From assembly GCF_020782115.1 (NCBI RefSeq), contig NZ_JAJGMW010000020.1:1-64000 (forward strand): a stretch of DNA of 64,000 nucleotides, in the 5' to 3' direction. The position numbers and the translations under genes are program-made. The notes beneath the pieces are model-generated. The model had not been told where the DNA came from. It did no database searches and worked only from the letters and a program-made list of their open reading frames with translations. The DNA is from Leeuwenhoekiella parthenopeia (GTDB taxonomy: Bacteria; Bacteroidota; Bacteroidia; Flavobacteriales; Flavobacteriaceae). This document shows positions 16,749 through 27,359 of this stretch, one piece after another (positions within the stretch are counted from its first letter, which is position 1; each line of letters starts with the position of its first letter).

Positions 16749-18821
16749 TTAGAGTAATTTTTCATTAACCAAAGCCTGCTCTTTTGGATTGTCAAACTTC
16801 AATTTCTCCAGTTCTTTGCGATAATCCGGGTTTTTGACCACCTCATCTAAAATCGATTTGCAAGCCTGCGCAAAACGCCAGTTGTGATGAAAACAGGCCT
16901 CAACCAGATTGGCCAGACTTTTGGGTTCATACAACTGCAATTGGTATAATTTTTCGAAAGCGTTTAATCGGGTCTCAAACGCATAGCGATCACCCGTAAA
17001 TCGGGTAAGCCTAAAGAAATGATCGCGTATGTAAGCTTCCTCATAATCTAAAGTAGAAATAGCCAGAGCCAGCCATAAAATTTCAACATTATGATCTGCA
17101 AAACCCTGCACGCCTTTCATCTTGTCTAAATACGTGTGACGGTCTGCCGGAAAGGATCTCCACAAATTGAAAAAAGCGTATTCCCGGGTGAGATACGAAT
17201 CGTCATTGAGCAAACGCTCGTAATTCACTTTCATAAATGCCGGCACATCGGTGATTGTCTCGGCAATAGCCTGCCGTACCCAGGCATTATTCGTATAAAA
17301 CGCCCGCTCATAAATACGCGCTGCAGATGAAGCCGGCACTTTAGCCAACTGGTAAATAACTTCCCGACCGCTGTACTTATCAGGCAAAGCCAAAAGTTCA
17401 AACAACTTGTTCTGTTTTTGACCAAAAGACTGAGCTCGCAGGGCTACCACGCGTTTATAGCGCTGAATCACCGGTGAGTCTTTTAGCAGTTCCTGAGCCT
17501 CAGCGTATGGAAACTCGGTTCCCTCAAGCCAGGTCCCGGCAAAATCCATCAGATCTTCACCGCTTGCCGCACGGGCCTCGACCAGAAAATCTTCGGTCTC
17601 CACGTTGCTAAACTTATGCTTGTCTAAATAATTTTTTACCGCGGTTTTAAAAGCCTCATCTCCTATTTTATTGCGCAAAGCGAAAAGCGCCCAGGCTCCT
17701 TTTTGGTAAAACGTAAGCGAGCTCGCATTGGGATTGAGCAACTTTTCGCCTTTACCCTGCTTGCTAAGCGCCTGAAGCTGCTCTGCAGACTCGTAAAGCT
17801 TCCAGTAAAACTCATCATCACCCAGAAATTTTCGCTCTGCGAGTAAAGCATAATAGGTAGCAAAACCTTCCTGAAGCCAGTGATGCATTCCGGAGGTTTC
17901 GGTCACATAATCGCCAAACCATTGATGGGCGAGTTCGTGCGCATTTACACTCACATAATTGCGGTCTGTAAAACCGGTACGGTCTACCACATACTGATCG
18001 CTAAAAATAGTCGCGGTGGTGTTTTCCATCCCCGCATACAGAAAATCCTTTACCGGAATCTGCTTATAATTGGGCCAGGGATAGGGTACCCCTATTTCCT
18101 CTTCGAAATAATCAAAAATATCGTCGCTGTAGCGGTAGGTGGTCATCACCTTCATAGAATCTTCCGGATAATAGTACAGCTCTATCGGAATCCCGCTGTC
18201 TGACGCACGCTTTTGCTTTCGGTAATCACCCAGTACAACGGCAACCAGATAACTCGACATAGGCTCAGACATCTCATAATGCCAGATAAACTTCTCGCCG
18301 CTTTCTTCCTTTTCCTTTAAAACACCGTTTGCCACGACTTCCTGACCGGGATAGGCCACGATACTCAGGTCAAACTCAATCTTATCGTTCATATCATCGA
18401 TACTGGGCAGCCAGTTTGAGGTGTATTTGCCCTGACCCTGCGTCCAGATTTGCTGAAAACCGCCGTTATTTACAAAATAAAGAGCCTTGTCCGGTTTAGC
18501 GGTGTACTTGAGTTTAAGGTGATAGGTCTGCCCTTTTGCGAAGCTTTCGGTAAAAATGATACGCCCCTCATCGGTATGTGTGCTCACGAGTTTATCGTTA
18601 AGCAGCGACTCATAGCGCAGAATATTTTTTGCATCGAGATACACAAAATCGGCATCGTCGAGCATGGTAAATTTGATTTCCAGATCGCCGCTTACGGAAG
18701 CTTCGGCAAAATTAAAGTCGAGCAAGGCATAGATACGTTCAAAATCTACTGTTTGCGTTTGCTGGCCATACCCTGTGCTTATCAAAAGCGTGGCGATAAG
18801 CGAAAAAAACCATTTCATCAA
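16749..18821 (-). CDS. Secreted M1-family zinc aminopeptidase
   Basis: Gluzincin aminopeptidase of 690 residues. A signal peptide of 19 residues precedes Gln20. An N-terminal beta-domain (about 25-205) is followed by the catalytic domain with the exopeptidase motif AGMEN (263-267), the zinc site HELAH (295-299) and the third zinc ligand Glu318 in HHWLQEGFA. A helical C-terminal domain follows. The enzyme removes N-terminal residues from peptides, presumably in the periplasm or outside the cell. Its stop codon touches the start codon of the patatin gene, so the two are one operon. Confidence 0.95.
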   Translation of the reverse strand: MMKWFFSLIATLLISTGYGQQTQTVDFERIYALLDFNFAEASVSGDLEIKFTMLDDADFVYLDAKNILRYESLLNDKLVSTHTDEGRIIFTESFAKGQTYHLKLKYTAKPDKALYFVNNGGFQQIWTQGQGKYTSNWLPSIDDMNDKIEFDLSIVAYPGQEVVANGVLKEKEESGEKFIWHYEMSEPMSSYLVAVVLGDYRKQKRASDSGIPIELYYYPEDSMKVMTTYRYSDDIFDYFEEEIGVPYPWPNYKQIPVKDFLYAGMENTTATIFSDQYVVDRTGFTDRNYVSVNAHELAHQWFGDYVTETSGMHHWLQEGFATYYALLAERKFLGDDEFYWKLYESAEQLQALSKQGKGEKLLNPNASSLTFYQKGAWALFALRNKIGDEAFKTAVKNYLDKHKFSNVETEDFLVEARAASGEDLMDFAGTWLEGTEFPYAEAQELLKDSPVIQRYKRVVALRAQSFGQKQNKLFELLALPDKYSGREVIYQLAKVPASSAARIYERAFYTNNAWVRQAIAETITDVPAFMKVNYERLLNDDSYLTREYAFFNLWRSFPADRHTYLDKMKGVQGFADHNVEILWLALAISTLDYEEAYIRDHFFRLTRFTGDRYAFETRLNAFEKLYQLQLYEPKSLANLVEACFHHNWRFAQACKSILDEVVKNPDYRKELEKLKFDNPKEQALVNEKLL

Positions 18822-19015
18822 TACATCAATTTATAAATCTGTAACACAGATTGGATTAGACAGGTATTCTTTTACGCAGTTGCGAAAAGCTTCTTAACTG
18901 TCATTTTTAGTTAAAACCAGAATTGGCTGCCAAATTAAGGATTTGATTTTAAAAGCGCTTGTTTAATGCGGGTGAATACACGTATAAAATTGAGACGTTT
19001 TATATATTCGTTGCG

Positions 19016-21121
19016 ATGAACGCGGGCAAACTACAAACACCTATAGATTACCTGAAGGGCGTAGGCCCCAGCCGGGCCGATTTGCTGCGCTCTGAGCTGG
19101 GCATTCACACCTATCAGGATTTGCTCAACCTCTTCCCCAACCGCTACATCGATAAAACTCAATATTATACCATAAACCAACTGCAGCCCACCAGTGCAGA
19201 TGTGCAAATCATAGGTAAAGTGACCCACATCAAAACCGTGGGCGAGGGCCGCTCAAAACGCCTGGTCGCTACCTACATTGATCAAACCGGAGCGATGGAA
19301 CTGGTGTGGTTTAAAGGCCTGAAATGGATACGCGAACGCCTTAAAATCAACGTGCCCTATGTGGCTTTTGGCCGGGTACAGCGTTTTGGCAGCACCTACT
19401 CGATCGCACACCCCGATCTCGAACTGCTTGAAGAACACGAAAAGGGATTGCGGGCGGCGATGCAACCCGTTTATCCTTCCACCGAAAAACTGAGCAATCG
19501 CGGCATTACAAACCGGGTGATGAACGGGCTGATGCAAACCCTGTTTCAGGAAGTACATAAAGAACTGGACGAATCGCTGTCGCCGGGAATTATTGAAACC
19601 CTCAAGCTGATGTCGCGCAAAAAGGCTTATCTCAATATTCACTTTCCGCAGAAACAGGAAAATCTGGCACGGGCGCAATTCAGGCTGAAGTTTGAAGAAT
19701 TGTTCTTCATTCAGTTTCAATTACTGGTTAAAAACCTGCTGCACAAGAAAAAAATCAAGGGCTATGCCTTTGAACATATAGGCGAAAACTTTACCGAGTT
19801 TTACAACAAACACCTGCCTTTTGAACTTACAGAAGCTCAAAAACGGGTGGTAAAAGAAATACGCAACGATCTGGGCAAGCCCGCACAAATGAATCGCTTA
19901 TTACAGGGCGATGTAGGTAGTGGAAAAACCATAGTTGCCCTACTCACCATGCTCATCGCTATAGACAATGGTTTTCAGGCCTGCCTGATGGCGCCCACCG
20001 AAATATTGGCTATTCAGCATTATCAGGGACTTAGCGAATTGTGTCAAAAGCTGGACATTAAAATCGCCTTGCTCACCGGTTCGTCAAAAACCAGAGAACG
20101 CCGCGTGATCCACGAAAGTCTTGAAGACGGCTCGCTACACATTTTAATTGGAACCCATGCCCTGCTTGAAGATAAGGTGCAGTTTAAAAATCTGGGACTG
20201 GCGATTATAGACGAGCAGCACCGTTTTGGCGTAGCCCAGCGCAGTAAACTTTGGCACAAAAACGATTTGCCTCCACACATTTTGATCATGACCGCAACGC
20301 CCATTCCCCGCACGCTGGCGATGAGTGTTTACGGTGATCTCGATGTTTCGGTGATTGACGAACTGCCTCCCGGAAGGAAAGCCATTAAAACGGTACATCG
20401 GTATGATAACAACCGCCTGAAAGTCTTCGGTTTTATTAGGGATGAAATCAAAAAAGGCCGCCAAATCTACATCGTTTATCCGTTGATTCAGGAAAGTGAA
20501 GCGCTTGATTATAAAGATTTGATGGACGGTTATGAAAGCATCAGCCGCGAGTTCCCGATGCCCGATTATCAGATTTCTATCGTTCACGGCCAGATGAAAC
20601 CCGACGATAAAGACTACGAGATGAACCGTTTTGTAAATGGGGAAACCCAGATTATGGTTGCCACCACCGTGATTGAAGTAGGCGTTAATGTTCCCAATGC
20701 TTCGGTGATGGTGATTGAAAGTGCTGAGCGTTTCGGGCTTTCGCAGTTACACCAGTTGCGGGGACGTGTAGGACGTGGTGCAGACCAGAGTTATTGCATT
20801 TTGATGACCGGTCACAAACTTTCGGAAGACAGCAAAACCCGTCTGCAAACAATGACCCGCACCAATGACGGTTTTGAAATCGCAGAAGTAGATCTTAAAC
20901 TGCGCGGTCCCGGCGATCTTATGGGAACCCAGCAAAGCGGAGTTCTCAACCTGAAAATCGCCGATATCGTGAAAGATAACGAGATTATGAAAGCCGCCCG
21001 CGGTTATGCTTCGGCCGTTTTGAAAGAGGATCCACAATTACAAAAACCCGAAAACCTGCCCATTCGCCAGACCTACGCAGCCCTGATGAAATTTAAAAAC
21101 ATCTGGAATTACATCAGTTAG
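19016..21121 (+). CDS. recG: ATP-dependent DNA helicase RecG
   Basis: Branch-migration helicase of 701 residues that remodels stalled forks and Holliday junctions. The ATG at 19016 is preferred over an upstream in-frame start at 18959 because it begins the family-typical LQTPIDYLKGVGPSRADLL. The wedge/OB domain covers about 1-200. The helicase core has Walker A GDVGSGKT (298-305), the DEQH box (399-402), ATPIPRTLAMS, then ATTVIEVGVNVPNA and the QLHQLRGRVGRG motif VI. The TRG-like motif region (LKLRGPGDLMGTQQSG) is present. Length is normal. Confidence 0.97.
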   Translation: MNAGKLQTPIDYLKGVGPSRADLLRSELGIHTYQDLLNLFPNRYIDKTQYYTINQLQPTSADVQIIGKVTHIKTVGEGRSKRLVATYIDQTGAMELVWFKGLKWIRERLKINVPYVAFGRVQRFGSTYSIAHPDLELLEEHEKGLRAAMQPVYPSTEKLSNRGITNRVMNGLMQTLFQEVHKELDESLSPGIIETLKLMSRKKAYLNIHFPQKQENLARAQFRLKFEELFFIQFQLLVKNLLHKKKIKGYAFEHIGENFTEFYNKHLPFELTEAQKRVVKEIRNDLGKPAQMNRLLQGDVGSGKTIVALLTMLIAIDNGFQACLMAPTEILAIQHYQGLSELCQKLDIKIALLTGSSKTRERRVIHESLEDGSLHILIGTHALLEDKVQFKNLGLAIIDEQHRFGVAQRSKLWHKNDLPPHILIMTATPIPRTLAMSVYGDLDVSVIDELPPGRKAIKTVHRYDNNRLKVFGFIRDEIKKGRQIYIVYPLIQESEALDYKDLMDGYESISREFPMPDYQISIVHGQMKPDDKDYEMNRFVNGETQIMVATTVIEVGVNVPNASVMVIESAERFGLSQLHQLRGRVGRGADQSYCILMTGHKLSEDSKTRLQTMTRTNDGFEIAEVDLKLRGPGDLMGTQQSGVLNLKIADIVKDNEIMKAARGYASAVLKEDPQLQKPENLPIRQTYAALMKFKNIWNYIS

Positions 21122-21129
21122 CCGGTATT

Positions 21130-21161
21130 AATTCTGAATTCAGAATTCAGAATTCAGAATT
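21130..21161. repeat. Heptanucleotide tandem repeat (AATTCAG)
   Basis: One AATTCTG unit, three perfect AATTCAG units and a partial AATT follow each other between recG and pheT, with period 7. The array is nearly self-complementary, so it could also fold. Degenerate 7-base arrays of related composition recur near 45.75-46.34, 52.73 and 61.11 kb. Confidence 0.85.
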
Positions 21162-21214
21162 ATTTGAGTTCTGTATTTTCGATAACTCAGAGTGCCAAAA
21201 AGCGGTGTAAATAG

Positions 21215-21222
21215 TATATTTG
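21215..21222 (+). promoter_or_regulatory. Flavobacterial -7 promoter box for pheT
   Basis: TATATTTG matches TAnnTTTG and lies 20 bases before the pheT ATG. No clear TTG -33 element is seen at the right distance. Confidence 0.5.
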
Positions 21223-21241
21223 CCCTTTCTAAAACAAAGGC

Positions 21242-23668
21242 ATGCAAATAAGTTACAACTGGCTAAAACAGTTTTTAAATATTGATTGGGAAGCCGAAAA
21301 AACCGGCAATCTCCTTACCGATTTAGGTCTTGAAGTTGAAGGTATTGAAGACTTTCAGAGTGTAAAAGGCGGACTTAAAGGTATCGTGGTAGGCCACGTG
21401 CTTACCTGCGTTAAGCACCCCAATGCAGACCGTTTAAAACTGACCACCGTTGATATTGGCGATGGCGAACCCGTGCAGATTGTTTGCGGCGCGCCAAACG
21501 TTGATGCAGGTCAAAAAGTACCTGTAGCTACTGTGGGCACAACCTTGTTTGATGATAAGGGCGAAGCCTGGAAAATCAAAAAAGGAAAAATACGCGGCGA
21601 AGTGAGTAACGGAATGATTTGCGCCGAAGACGAACTCGGACTTGGCGAAAGTCACGACGGTATTATGATTCTTGATGACGATCTTGCCCCGGGCACTCCC
21701 CTCTCTGATGTTTTTGAGGTTGAAGATGATTTGGTTTTTGAAATCGGGCTTACGCCTAACCGCGCCGATGCGATGAGCCATATGGGTGTTGCACGCGACC
21801 TGCGTGCCGGCCTCATTCAGCTGGGCAAACACCCGGAATTCATTACCCCATCCACGAGCTCCTTTAGAATAGATAACCGCACCCAGAAAGTAAGTGTTGA
21901 AGTACTTGATGCGCAAAAGGCTCCACGCTACTGCGGGGTTACCATGACCAGTCTTACCGTGAAAGAATCTCCGCTATGGATGCAAAACCGCCTGAAAGCA
22001 ATAGGGCTTACGCCGAAAAATAATCTGGTCGACATTACCAATTACGTTTTACACGAACTGGGACAACCGCTTCATGCTTTTGATCTTTCTAAAATCGCCG
22101 GAAAACAAATCAATGTAAAGACTGTAGCTTCGGGTACTAAATTTACCACTCTTGATGGCGTAGAACGCGAATTAGATGCAGAAGATCTGATGATTTGCGA
22201 TGCCGAAAAACCACTGTGTATTGCGGGTGTTTTTGGCGGAGCAAATAGTGGTGTTACCGAAAATACGACGTCCATATTTCTGGAAAGTGCGTACTTCAAT
22301 CCGGTAAGCATTCGTAAAACTGCAAAAAGACACGGCCTTAATACCGATGCGTCGTTCCGATTTGAACGTGGCATTGACCCAAGCATTACCGAATATGCGC
22401 TGATGCGTGCCGTATTGCTCATTAAAGAATTAGCCGGCGGTGATGTAACCAGCGATGTTGTGGATATTTATCCCAAAAAGATTGAAGACCATCAGGTCAT
22501 CTTAAACTTTGAACGGGCTCAGAAGCTTATTGGGGAAGAAATTCCGAAGGAGACCATCAAGTCTATTCTATCTTCATTAGACATTAAAATCAACAACATC
22601 ACTGAGTCTGGTATCGGGATGACGATCCCCGCCTATCGTAACGATGTGACCCGGGAAGTAGACGTTATCGAAGAAATCCTTCGGGTTTACGGGTATAATA
22701 AAATCAAGTTTAAAGCAAAGTTGAATGCTTCCGTTTCTAAAACCAGCCGTTTTGCCGATCATAAAGTGCAGCAAATCACAGGAAGTTTACTGGCGTCTCT
22801 TGGATTTCACGAGATCCTGAACAACTCGCTGACCAATCCGGAATACGCTACTTTAAATGAAGCTTACAAGGAGGAACACAGCGTTAAGATGCTCAATCCG
22901 CTAAGTACCGATCTATCGGTAATGCGCCAATCGCTTTTATTTTCGGGTCTTGAAGTGGTTGCCTTTAACAGCAACCGCCGCCAGTCTGACCTCAAGTTGT
23001 TTGAGTTTGGCAAAAGCTATCATCAGTTTGGTGACAAGCGTGAAGAATACAAGCATTTAAGCTTGCTTCTGTGCGGAAAACAAAACCCGGAAAACTGGTA
23101 TCAGCAACAGCAAAACACTACGTTTTTCAACCTGAAAGGAATGGTTGAAGTGGTGCTCAACAGGCTGGGCATAAAAGACTGGCAGGTTAAGCCGGTTAAA
23201 AGCAATGAATTCTCGGAAGGTCTTACTTACACCCTTGATAAAAAACCCGTGGTACATTTTGGACTGGTTGCCAAAGCCGTTCGCAATCACTTTGACATTG
23301 ATCTCGAGGTGCTGTACGCAGATTTTAACTGGGACACGATTTTAGAACTTATTGAGCAAAACAAAATAAGCTACGCGCCTATTCCTAAAAACCCTGCAGT
23401 GCGTCGTGATTTTGCACTCCTGCTGGATAAGCAGATCAATTTTGAAGAAATCTATAATGAAGCGTACAAAACCGAAAACAAACTGCTCAAAAAAGTAGCC
23501 CTGTTTGACGTGTATGAAGGGAAAAACCTGCCTCAGGGCAAGAAGAGTTATGCGGTAAGTTTTACGCTTCAGGATGAGTACAAAACCTTAACCGATGCGG
23601 AAATTGACAAGATCATGAGCAAACTTCAGAAGCGTTTTGAAGATGAACTTCAGGCAGTTCTGCGTTAA
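21242..23668 (+). CDS. pheT: Phenylalanyl-tRNA synthetase beta subunit
   Basis: Large subunit (808 residues) of the alpha2-beta2 enzyme that charges tRNA-Phe. Visible domains are an N-terminal EMAP/OB tRNA-binding fold (about 40-155, GLKGIVVGHVLTCVKHPNADRL), the B3/B4 editing region (around 210-390, with VDITNYVLHELGQPLHAFD and RFERGIDP), the B5 domain (about 405-480), the catalytic-like core, and a C-terminal ferredoxin-fold anticodon-binding domain (PIPKNPAVRRDFALL to the end). All segments are intact. The alpha-subunit gene pheS is not adjacent, which is common in Bacteroidota. Confidence 0.97.
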   Translation: MQISYNWLKQFLNIDWEAEKTGNLLTDLGLEVEGIEDFQSVKGGLKGIVVGHVLTCVKHPNADRLKLTTVDIGDGEPVQIVCGAPNVDAGQKVPVATVGTTLFDDKGEAWKIKKGKIRGEVSNGMICAEDELGLGESHDGIMILDDDLAPGTPLSDVFEVEDDLVFEIGLTPNRADAMSHMGVARDLRAGLIQLGKHPEFITPSTSSFRIDNRTQKVSVEVLDAQKAPRYCGVTMTSLTVKESPLWMQNRLKAIGLTPKNNLVDITNYVLHELGQPLHAFDLSKIAGKQINVKTVASGTKFTTLDGVERELDAEDLMICDAEKPLCIAGVFGGANSGVTENTTSIFLESAYFNPVSIRKTAKRHGLNTDASFRFERGIDPSITEYALMRAVLLIKELAGGDVTSDVVDIYPKKIEDHQVILNFERAQKLIGEEIPKETIKSILSSLDIKINNITESGIGMTIPAYRNDVTREVDVIEEILRVYGYNKIKFKAKLNASVSKTSRFADHKVQQITGSLLASLGFHEILNNSLTNPEYATLNEAYKEEHSVKMLNPLSTDLSVMRQSLLFSGLEVVAFNSNRRQSDLKLFEFGKSYHQFGDKREEYKHLSLLLCGKQNPENWYQQQQNTTFFNLKGMVEVVLNRLGIKDWQVKPVKSNEFSEGLTYTLDKKPVVHFGLVAKAVRNHFDIDLEVLYADFNWDTILELIEQNKISYAPIPKNPAVRRDFALLLDKQINFEEIYNEAYKTENKLLKKVALFDVYEGKNLPQGKKSYAVSFTLQDEYKTLTDAEIDKIMSKLQKRFEDELQAVLR

Positions 23669-23734
23669 TACTTTAGCATTTATAAGGTTGTGATTTTGGG
23701 TGTTATTGGTTAATTTTAGCATAAAAAGAAAAAG

Positions 23735-24454
23735 ATGCTGTTAAAGAAAACCAATATTCACGATAAACTGTATCGTGAAGAATTTAAGAATGCCGAAAAG
23801 GGCCTTATAAGCTGGGTTACCGGTTTTATAAATAAAAGCGAAAGTGAGAACGAGCGCATTTTAAACAATCTTGCATCAGAATCTTCTGAAGATGCCGTGA
23901 AGTTTAATTTTGACCTGCTGCAATCGGATCGCATTTTTCACGAAAAGAGCATAAAAAAGATTTGTGTAGACTATCGTCTGCGATTTCTGGATTCCCGATA
24001 TTTTAAAGGTACATTTCCGCAGGAAGCCCTTTCAGAAATAAGCCGTCTTGAAAACGAACATGAGATAAGCCTGAAGGGTTTTAAAATCATGGCGCCTTCC
24101 AAGATGTTTGTTTTGAGTAAAACAGACGATCCCTTACTCTTTGCTCCAATGGGCAACGGCTATTATTACCTTATACACAAATGGGGAAATGATTTACATC
24201 CTTTACGCAAGTGGATGATGTGGCCTTTTAAGAACTTTGAAAACCTTATCTTCACGATACTCCTATCCAGTGTCGTGGCTACGCTTTTAGTTCCTGATGG
24301 TTTGTTTACCAGAAAACAGGATTTTAGCCAGGATGTGATGGTATTCTTTTTTATGTTTAAATCTATCGCCGCCGTGGTTCTGTTTTATGGTTTTGCTCTG
24401 GGCAAAAATTTCAATACAGCAATCTGGCGTTGTCAGTATGATAAAGCCCAGTAA
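23735..24454 (+). CDS. Unknown protein with two C-terminal membrane helices
   Basis: Protein of 239 residues not recognised as a named family. The N-terminal 165 residues are soluble: a charged helical part, then strands around FKGTFPQEALSEISRLE and FKIMAPSKMFVLSKTDDPLLFAPMGNGYYYLIHKWGND. Two hydrophobic helices follow (about 172-190, FENLIFTILLSSVVATLLV, and about 205-225). The ending KNFNTAIWRCQYDKAQ looks cytoplasmic. Its TAA is followed immediately by the ATG of the DUF2007 gene, so the two are probably translated together. Confidence 0.7.
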   Translation: MLLKKTNIHDKLYREEFKNAEKGLISWVTGFINKSESENERILNNLASESSEDAVKFNFDLLQSDRIFHEKSIKKICVDYRLRFLDSRYFKGTFPQEALSEISRLENEHEISLKGFKIMAPSKMFVLSKTDDPLLFAPMGNGYYYLIHKWGNDLHPLRKWMMWPFKNFENLIFTILLSSVVATLLVPDGLFTRKQDFSQDVMVFFFMFKSIAAVVLFYGFALGKNFNTAIWRCQYDKAQ

Positions 24455-24958
24455 ATGATCACAGACTCAAATTATGAACGCGTTTACTCGGGTTCTGAAA
24501 TCAATGCAAACTACCTTAAAACCTATCTGGAAGACTCGGGGATAAAGAGCATTTTGCGCAATGATAAGGAAAGCGCGTTACGCGGAGGATTTGGAAATTA
24601 TGAAAGTGAAGTATTGCTTTTTGTTGAAAAAGAAAACCTGATAAAAGCAAAACATCTGGTCGAAAAGGCTTTTGCAGAAGAACAATACAGCGATAGCGAA
24701 CTTGAGGCTGAAGCATCACAGAGCCGCCTGGAAGAAGAAGGAAACGTAAGCTCAGAAGGAAGACCGCTTATTCAGAAAGGAGAAAAACCACAGCGTTCTA
24801 AATGGAATTTGCTTATAAACGCAGCACTTCTTATCTATTCACTATGGAGACTTTACCCACTTACGCAGGGAGAAGAGCTGTCGACTTTCAGGATATTTTT
24901 GAGTGGTTTTATTGCTGCGATAAGTGCGTTTGCACTCATCAATCACTTTAGAAAGTAG
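24455..24958 (+). CDS. DUF2007-domain membrane protein
   Basis: Protein of 167 residues. The N-terminal 75 residues are a DUF2007 (putative signal-transducing) domain: VYSGSEINANYLKTYLEDSGI, then ALRGGFGNYESEVLLFVEKENLIKAKHLVEKAF. An acidic linker and two hydrophobic helices follow (about 112-128 and 140-160). The family is small, cytoplasmic and GlnB-like in fold; its role is unknown. A second, shorter DUF2007 gene lies at 49151. The start codon abuts the stop of the preceding unknown membrane gene, pointing to a two-gene unit. Confidence 0.8.
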   Translation: MITDSNYERVYSGSEINANYLKTYLEDSGIKSILRNDKESALRGGFGNYESEVLLFVEKENLIKAKHLVEKAFAEEQYSDSELEAEASQSRLEEEGNVSSEGRPLIQKGEKPQRSKWNLLINAALLIYSLWRLYPLTQGEELSTFRIFLSGFIAAISAFALINHFRK

Positions 24959-24962
24959 GTCT

Positions 24963-25502
24963 TTAATCGTTCAGATTGAGGTACGTCCCCGAATAATTGC
25001 CGTAAATGACTTCGTCGTCATTTCGGGTAAAGCTAAAATCAAGGGAAATTTCTGATGCTGTAATACGGTTAATCACCACCTCTATTGCTACTGCCTGTTC
25101 TGCAGTTACCTGGTAATTTAAAATCGCGTCACCGCGGCTGTAGCTCCCTTCAGAAATAGTTCCTTCCACAAAGAACTCGTAATCCACCGCGTTAGTGTAG
25201 GTAACCGCTTTGATAACATCATCAGTAAGCGCAAAATATATCGCGGTAATGTCATCCAGATCTTCCCCGGAAGTCATTTGAGCCGTAGTTTTATTGAAGA
25301 AATTGAAACCTATTTTTGAAGGTTCGTCGCTTTGGGTATTTTCATCAAAAATCCATAAGGTTTGCATATCAAACAAAATCCCGTCAAACACAAATGCATT
25401 TACGGGATCTTCCAGATTTTCTTGTGTAGCGGCGTCATCGTCAGATGAACAGGCTATACCTAAAGAAACAACTAAGATTAAAATAAGTAACCTGATTTTC
25501 AT
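24963..25502 (-). CDS. Lipoprotein of unknown function
   Basis: Protein of 179 residues with a lipoprotein signal (ILVVSLGIAC, Cys18) and an acidic SSDDDAATQE tether typical of surface-exposed Bacteroidota lipoproteins. The remainder looks beta-rich (FVFDGILFDMQTLWIFDE, FFVEGTISEGSYSRGDAILNYQV, EISLDFSFTRNDDEVIYGNYSGTY). No family could be named. It is convergent with the DUF2007 gene, four bases apart, and transcribed away from the ABC-F gene's end. Confidence 0.75.
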   Translation of the reverse strand: MKIRLLILILVVSLGIACSSDDDAATQENLEDPVNAFVFDGILFDMQTLWIFDENTQSDEPSKIGFNFFNKTTAQMTSGEDLDDITAIYFALTDDVIKAVTYTNAVDYEFFVEGTISEGSYSRGDAILNYQVTAEQAVAIEVVINRITASEISLDFSFTRNDDEVIYGNYSGTYLNLND

Positions 25503-25547
25503 AATGGCCTTCCTGATTTGGGATCGAGAAGGCCAATATACTAAAAT

Positions 25548-27191
<1,644 letters not shown>

Positions 27192-27200
27192 TTAAGGCCG

Positions 27201-27208
27201 CAAAAGTA
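27201..27208 (-). promoter_or_regulatory. -7 promoter box for the ABC-F gene
   Basis: On the minus strand TACTTTTG matches TAnnTTTG and lies 21 bases before the start codon. No good -33 TTG was found. Confidence 0.5.
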
Positions 27209-27359
27209 CAGCTATTGCCGTAAAAGATGAAAGATTAACTTTTTAATTCTATGTTTTAACTTGTAATTAACAAGGTAAAATCTACAACACGGCTACATTT
27301 AGCCTCCAATAGCCATCAAAGTAATTTTTACTATCCCTAAACTCAAGACCTGACTTCCT

